DNA of 64,000 bases from Nocardia sp. NBC_00416 (GTDB lineage: Bacteria; Actinomycetota; Actinomycetes; Mycobacteriales; Mycobacteriaceae): NCBI RefSeq assembly GCF_036032445.1, contig NZ_CP107932.1, positions 2,420,501 through 2,484,500 on the forward strand, given 5' to 3'. This document shows positions 59,930 to 64,000 of this stretch, one piece after another. The stretch's first letter is position 1. Every line of letters starts with the position of its first letter. The notes beneath the pieces were generated by a model that was given only the letters and a program-made list of their open reading frames with translations, searched no databases and was not told the origin of the DNA. A program made the position numbers and the translations under genes.

Positions 59930-61306
59930 TCAGTTCCTGATCAGCGTGATCGGCAGGCCGTCCTTGGGGAACGGGAGGGAGTGGTGGTCCATCGGCGGCA
60001 CGTAGTCGGGGTCGACGGTCCAGTGGTACTCGCGCAACAGCCGGTGCATGATCGCCTTGACCTCCAGACCGCCGAAATACAGTCCGATGCATTTGTGCAC
60101 GCCGCCGCCGAACGGTTCCCAGGCGAACCGGTGCGATTTGTCCTCCCGGCGCTCGGGGCCGAAGCGGTCGGGATCGAAGGCCGTCGGGTCGGTCCAGTAG
60201 TCCTTCATCAAATGGGTGAACTGGATGCCCAGCACGACGTCGGTGCCGGCGGGGATCCGGACCCCTTGGACCACGGTGTCCTTGACCGCGTACCGGACCA
60301 GCACGGGGACCGGGGCACGCAGCCGCAGCGCCTCGCGCATGACCAGGTCGATCGAGACCAGCCCTTCCAGCTCGGCCTTCGACGGCGCGGGACCGAGCGC
60401 GCGCGCCTCGTCGCGGCAGCGCTGCTGCCACTGCGGGTGCTGCCCGAGGTACTGCAGGATCGCCGAGGTGGTGATGGTCGAGGTGTCGTGGGCCGCCATC
60501 ATCAGGAAGATCATGTGGTTCACCACGTCGTCGTCGGAGAACCGCTCGCCGTCCTCGTTCTCGACATGGCACAGCACCGAGAAAATATCGTCGGTCTGCT
60601 CGGCGCGCTTGGCGGGCAGATAGTGGCGCAGGAAGTCCTCGAGCACCTTGCGGCCGCGATAGGCCCGGCCCCACCGGGTGAACGGCGCGTTGATCCGGAC
60701 GATGCCGGCGGCAGCCTGGACGCAGGCGATGAACGCCTTGTTGATCCGGTCCATTTCGGCCTGACCGGTGTCCTGCGCCCCGCCCATGAACAGGTCCGCG
60801 GCGATATCGAGGGTGAGTTGCTTGAGCTTCCAGTACGACGGGAACTCCCTGCCCTCCTCCCAGTTCGCCACGCCCTGTTCGATGGCGGGATGGAGACGGC
60901 GGGTGTATGTCTCGAGCCGCGACTGGGTGAACGCTTCCTGCATGATCCGCCGGTGCCCGAGATGCTCCTCGAAGTCGATGAGCATGAGGCCGCGATCGAA
61001 GAACGGCCCGACGAGCTGCGACCAGGCCGGTTCGTTGGCGAAGGCCTTGTCCTTGTTCTGCAGCGCCTCGCCGCAGGCGTCGGCGCCGAGCAGCATCACC
61101 GTGGTCTTGCCGAGCGCGCGGAACGGAGCGACCGGGCCGTAGCGGTCCCAGCGGCCCTGACAGAGACCGACCGGGTCCTTCGCGTACTCCAGGACTTGCC
61201 CGATCACGGGCAAGCCGCGATCGTCGCGGTGCTGGACCGGGATCGGGCGCGGGCCGGCGACCTCCTCGGTCGCTTCCTCGCGTGGTCCCACGGCTTTGGC
61301 CGGCAT
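59930..61306 (-). CDS. Cytochrome P450
   Basis: A 458-residue soluble P450. Heme loop FGGGVHKCIG with axial Cys406; I-helix MMAAHDTST; K-helix ExxR as EALR; PERF-region FDPDRFGPER. Resembles actinobacterial fatty-acid/sterol-type P450s. No ferredoxin nearby. It is divergent from a TetR gene, with the palindrome at 61352 between. Confidence 0.93.
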   Translation of the reverse strand: MPAKAVGPREEATEEVAGPRPIPVQHRDDRGLPVIGQVLEYAKDPVGLCQGRWDRYGPVAPFRALGKTTVMLLGADACGEALQNKDKAFANEPAWSQLVGPFFDRGLMLIDFEEHLGHRRIMQEAFTQSRLETYTRRLHPAIEQGVANWEEGREFPSYWKLKQLTLDIAADLFMGGAQDTGQAEMDRINKAFIACVQAAAGIVRINAPFTRWGRAYRGRKVLEDFLRHYLPAKRAEQTDDIFSVLCHVENEDGERFSDDDVVNHMIFLMMAAHDTSTITTSAILQYLGQHPQWQQRCRDEARALGPAPSKAELEGLVSIDLVMREALRLRAPVPVLVRYAVKDTVVQGVRIPAGTDVVLGIQFTHLMKDYWTDPTAFDPDRFGPERREDKSHRFAWEPFGGGVHKCIGLYFGGLEVKAIMHRLLREYHWTVDPDYVPPMDHHSLPFPKDGLPITLIRN

Positions 61307-61351
61307 GGCTCACCTCGTGTTCATGTGTCGCTGATCACGTTCAGCCTGATT

Positions 61352-61367
61352 CAGGAAGTGTCTCCTG
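61352..61367. promoter_or_regulatory. Candidate TetR operator (CAGGA-N6-TCCTG)
   Basis: Inverted 5-bp arms in the 101-bp gap between the P450 and TetR genes. Short arms; tentative, supported mainly by position. Confidence 0.4.
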
Positions 61368-61407
61368 TCAACCTTGCGTCGCGCAGCCCTGTGGCATGCT
61401 CGGGGAC

Positions 61408-62019
61408 ATGGCCGTGCAATCAGGGGTGTATCGGGGCGTCAGCGCCGCCGAACGCGCCGCCGAGCGCCGGTCCCGCCTGCTCGAGGCCGCCCTCACGGTC
61501 TGGGCGGACCCGCACACCCGGACGACGATGACCGCCGTCTGCGCCGAGGCGGGCCTCAGTGAGCGTTATTTCTACGAGAGCTTCGCCGGTCTGGACGCGG
61601 TACTCGAGGCGGTAATGGACGGGATCGCGGCCGAGATCGAGGAGACCGGCCGCCGCGCCGCCGACCGGGCAGGCCCGGACCCGGAGGCGCGTATCCGCGC
61701 GTCACTGCGCGCATTCGTCCAGCTGTTGCTCGACGACCCCCGGAAAGGCCGGGTCGCCATCGTGGAATCGGTCGCCGTGCCGAAACTGCGGCAGCGCCGC
61801 ACGGAACTCCTCCGCTACCTGGCACATCAATCGGCGCTCGAGGCGCGCGAGTTCCTGGGCTCGCCCGACCGCAGCGAGATCGCCGACGAGACCGCCGGCC
61901 TGCTCTTCGTCGGCGGTTTGGCCGAACTCGTCACGGCATGGCTGGACGACACCTTGGCGGTATCCCCGGACGAGATCGTCGATTCGGCGGCGCGCGCACT
62001 ACTCGGCCTCTACCGCTGA
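61408..62019 (+). CDS. TetR-family transcriptional regulator
   Basis: A 203-residue regulator: RRSRLLEAALTVWA, then MTAVCAEAGLSERYFYESFAGLDAVLEAV as helix-turn-helix and a helical ligand domain. SERYFYESF is the variant common in the actinobacterial lipid-related group. Divergent from the P450 and probably its repressor. Confidence 0.9.
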   Translation: MAVQSGVYRGVSAAERAAERRSRLLEAALTVWADPHTRTTMTAVCAEAGLSERYFYESFAGLDAVLEAVMDGIAAEIEETGRRAADRAGPDPEARIRASLRAFVQLLLDDPRKGRVAIVESVAVPKLRQRRTELLRYLAHQSALEAREFLGSPDRSEIADETAGLLFVGGLAELVTAWLDDTLAVSPDEIVDSAARALLGLYR

Positions 62020-62064
62020 CGCGCACCACCGCGACAGCCCCTCGATACTCACCGGGCGCGAAAC

Positions 62065-63069
62065 CTACAGCGGGTTCTCCCACTCCTTCTCGGTCACCGT
62101 GTCGTCGCGATCGATCACGACCCCGAATTTGCCGAGCGCGAATCTGCGGAAAGCATCCGACGCCTTCGTGATTCGCGACTCCGTGAGCCAGGTGACGGCC
62201 AACTGCCGCTCCGCGCGAGCACCCGATATCGCGATCTCCCGGCAACCCCGACCCACCGCGACCGGCTGATCGGAATGCGGAAGTACGGCGACACCGAGCC
62301 CGGCGGCCACGATGCCCCGGGCCGTCATAGTGTCCTGGACGTGGAACCGGGCTCGCGGAGTGAAACCGGCCTGCCTGCACAGTGCGTCCGCCAGGGAGCG
62401 AAGGCCCACGCCGGCGGTGAACACGACGAAATCCTCTCGCCGCACCTCCGACAGATCTATCGACGACCTCGTCGCGGCCCAGTGATCCGTGGGAACGGTC
62501 AGCAGAAGTTCTTGTCGCTGAATGATTTTGGATATGTACATCGCTTCGGTCGGGGCGGGCGACACGAAGGCCAGATCGACCTCCCGCCGGCTCAGCGAGC
62601 GCAGGCAGTTCTCCCGGTTGTCCTGCATGAGCACGAAATCCACACCGGGGAATTCAGTGCGGAACTCTTCGATGAGTTCGGGAACGAATCGGGCGCCGAG
62701 GGTGTGCAGAAATGAAAGGGTGACCGTCCCGCGTGATCGCGCGTGTTCTTCGTGCGCTTCCAGAATTCCGTGCTGCAGCTCCTCCAGGCAACGCCTGGCG
62801 AACGGAAGGAATATCGCACCGATCGGCGTCAGCACGATATTCCGGCCGACACGTCGAACCAGTTCCAAGCCCAGCTCGCGCTGGAGCCGGGCGAGCATAC
62901 GGCTGGCGGTCGGCTGCCCGATTCCCACCTCGTCGGCCGCATCCGTCAATGTCGACCAGTCCGCGAGCCCGACGAAGACCGCGAGTTCGGGCAGCAGCGA
63001 ATGCACCCCGTGTTCGAGGATCTCGTCGATATCTTTCGCACGGTCCTCACCTTCCATGCGAAACAGCAT
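62065..63069 (-). CDS. LysR-family transcriptional regulator
   Basis: A 334-residue LysR protein: helix-turn-helix LTDAADEVGIGQPTASRMLARLQRELGLELVRR, in pieces, and a substrate-binding domain (VTLSFLHTLGARFVPELIEEF, DLAFVSPAPTEAMYI, GLGVAVLPHSD). The ATG at 63069 is chosen as AGCAGG lies 6 bases upstream; several nearby starts exist. Divergent from an MFS gene, its probable target. Confidence 0.88.
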   Translation of the reverse strand: MLFRMEGEDRAKDIDEILEHGVHSLLPELAVFVGLADWSTLTDAADEVGIGQPTASRMLARLQRELGLELVRRVGRNIVLTPIGAIFLPFARRCLEELQHGILEAHEEHARSRGTVTLSFLHTLGARFVPELIEEFRTEFPGVDFVLMQDNRENCLRSLSRREVDLAFVSPAPTEAMYISKIIQRQELLLTVPTDHWAATRSSIDLSEVRREDFVVFTAGVGLRSLADALCRQAGFTPRARFHVQDTMTARGIVAAGLGVAVLPHSDQPVAVGRGCREIAISGARAERQLAVTWLTESRITKASDAFRRFALGKFGVVIDRDDTVTEKEWENPL

Positions 63070-63116
63070 ATCCATCCTGCTGTCCATGCAATTGTGCACT
63101 GGTTGTCCGTCGTTCT

Positions 63117-64000
63117 ATGTTGGCGGCCGTGAGCGCTCCCACCGGGACATTCGAGCGAGACGCGACCGTCCGGAATACGCTCGGTCGCGGCGAGGCGGGC
63201 TATCGGCTGTTGCTGTTGGCGCTGTTCGCCGCCGGTGTCGTGACGTTCGCCCAGCTGTACGCGCCACAGAGCGTCCTGCCGCTCATCCGGGCCGAACGCG
63301 GCTGGGACCTGTCCATGTCACAGGCTTCGCTGACAGTTTCGGCCGCGACCTTCGGGCTCGCGGCGTCCGTCCTGGTCTGGGCGGCACTGGCCAAGCGTTT
63401 CGGTACATTCCCGATAATCTGCTCGTCACTGGTGATCACGACCGCCATGGGATTCCTCGGCGCCGCGGCACCCGGTTTCGGCGCACTGCTCACGATCCGG
63501 GTCCTGCAGGGGGTGGGCGCCGCGGGCATGGCCGCCTTGGCGGTCGCCTACATCGTGGAACGAGTGAACCCCCGCGACGTCCCCGTCGTGGCCGGCATCT
63601 ATGTATCCGGCACCACCCTCGGCGGCCTCTCCGGCCGAGTGGTCGGCGCCGCGCTGGCCGATATCGGAGGCTGGCGGGGTTCGCTGCTCGGGGTGGCCCT
63701 GATCTCGCTGCTCTTCGCCGGTCTGTTCGTCGTCGCCGGCTGGAAATCGCGCCCCCGACCGGCGCCACGGGTGGACCGGCCCGCGGCGGCCGGCGCCACC
63801 GCGAGCACCACCGATCGGTCGGACCTCGTCCGGTGCCTCACCCACCGTTCGACGGTCGGGCTGTATGCCCTGGTCTTCGTCCTCATGGGCAGCCTCGTGG
63901 CGATGTACAACTACTTCGCCTTCCACCTGACCGATCATCCGTACGGGCTGTCCACCACCGCCGTGGGCCTGTTCTATCTCGCGTACCTCGGCGGTACGGT
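63117..64000 (+). CDS. MFS transporter (partial)
   Basis: A frame open to the right edge (294 codons), starting at ATG 63117 or GTG 63129. First half of a 12-helix major facilitator: VTFAQLYAPQSVLPLI, LTVSAATFGLAASVLVWAALAKRFG, IRVLQGVGAAGMAALAVAYI, GTTLGGLSGRVVGAALADIGGWRG. Resembles the YnfM/CynX-type group. Divergent from LysR, so probably induced by the transported compound. Confidence 0.85.
   Translation, partial: MLAAVSAPTGTFERDATVRNTLGRGEAGYRLLLLALFAAGVVTFAQLYAPQSVLPLIRAERGWDLSMSQASLTVSAATFGLAASVLVWAALAKRFGTFPIICSSLVITTAMGFLGAAAPGFGALLTIRVLQGVGAAGMAALAVAYIVERVNPRDVPVVAGIYVSGTTLGGLSGRVVGAALADIGGWRGSLLGVALISLLFAGLFVVAGWKSRPRPAPRVDRPAAAGATASTTDRSDLVRCLTHRSTVGLYALVFVLMGSLVAMYNYFAFHLTDHPYGLSTTAVGLFYLAYLGGT

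Overview
The window is high-GC DNA from an actinomycete, most probably Nocardia or a close relative. The evidence is a heavy G/C third-position bias with frequent GTG starts, mycothiol-type maleylpyruvate isomerase, a DUF222/13E12 gene remnant with an actinobacterial SOS box, DUF397/DUF5753 regulator pairs, and a stray RpoB fragment of the type found in mycolic-acid bacteria. The genus is an inference; the phylum is well supported. No rRNA, CRISPR array or intact insertion sequence was seen. The window is accessory and catabolic in character.

Layout. (1) 1-9.6 kb: a catabolic island. A minus-strand operon (SDR dehydrogenase, sugar-type ABC permease, lipoprotein binding protein, ATPase-permease fusion running off the left edge) faces a plus-strand operon (nitrilase-type amidohydrolase, cyclase-family hydrolase, IlvD/Edd dehydratase) and a GntR/FCD regulator. 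Three related palindromes centred on TGCATGCA, one of them a perfect 32-bp palindrome, lie in the divergent promoter and before the regulator and look like its operators. (2) 9.8-18.3 kb: an unusual XRE-cupin regulator, a DszA/NtaA-like flavin monooxygenase, a DszC-like acyl-CoA-dehydrogenase-fold enzyme and a branched-chain-type ABC transporter with both permeases fused; a second DszA-like enzyme sits at 36.6 kb beside an MHS transporter. (3) 18.4-29.3 kb: OsmC, MarR with an MFS pump, a degenerate recombinase-like protein, an acyl-CoA ligase, and an XRE/MmyB-type regulator with a divergent DHA2 efflux pump, DUF2255 protein, zinc alcohol dehydrogenase and cupin. A duplicated 46-bp promoter element links the pump and the dehydrogenase-cupin operon. 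(4) 29.3-33.3 kb: a scar region with an rpoB fragment, an orphan phage-like lysis cassette, a small XRE protein, an odd class-I-shaped tRNA with a Leu (CAG) anticodon and a broken SDR gene. (5) 33.3-42.1 kb: TetR with duplicated operators carrying its start codons, an ARMT1/DUF89 protein, MHS transporter, flavin monooxygenase, a truncated SOS-box 13E12 gene, then a single-chain prenyltransferase-terpene synthase (38.6-40.6 kb) converging on a two-gene ABC exporter.

(6) 42.4-47.9 kb: a DUF397/XRE-DUF5753 pair, three overlapping small unknown genes, an ethanolamine-type permease and a DUF2252 protein. (7) 48-52.9 kb: a complete 3-hydroxybenzoate/gentisate operon (gentisate dioxygenase, fumarylpyruvate hydrolase, mycothiol maleylpyruvate isomerase, 3-hydroxybenzoate 6-hydroxylase) with divergent IclR regulator, operator and terminator. 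(8) 53-64 kb: a Dabb protein pair, an acyl-CoA ligase, a secreted ARB_07466-like protein, a DUF574 methyltransferase, a MetE-like protein, a secreted alpha/beta hydrolase, a P450 with divergent TetR, and a LysR with a divergent MFS gene cut by the right edge.

The strongest candidate for something new is the chimeric terpene enzyme at 38622-40631: its domain order (prenyltransferase first, cyclase second) is the reverse of the fungal chimeras. The GntR-controlled amidase/cyclase/dehydratase island is the second.
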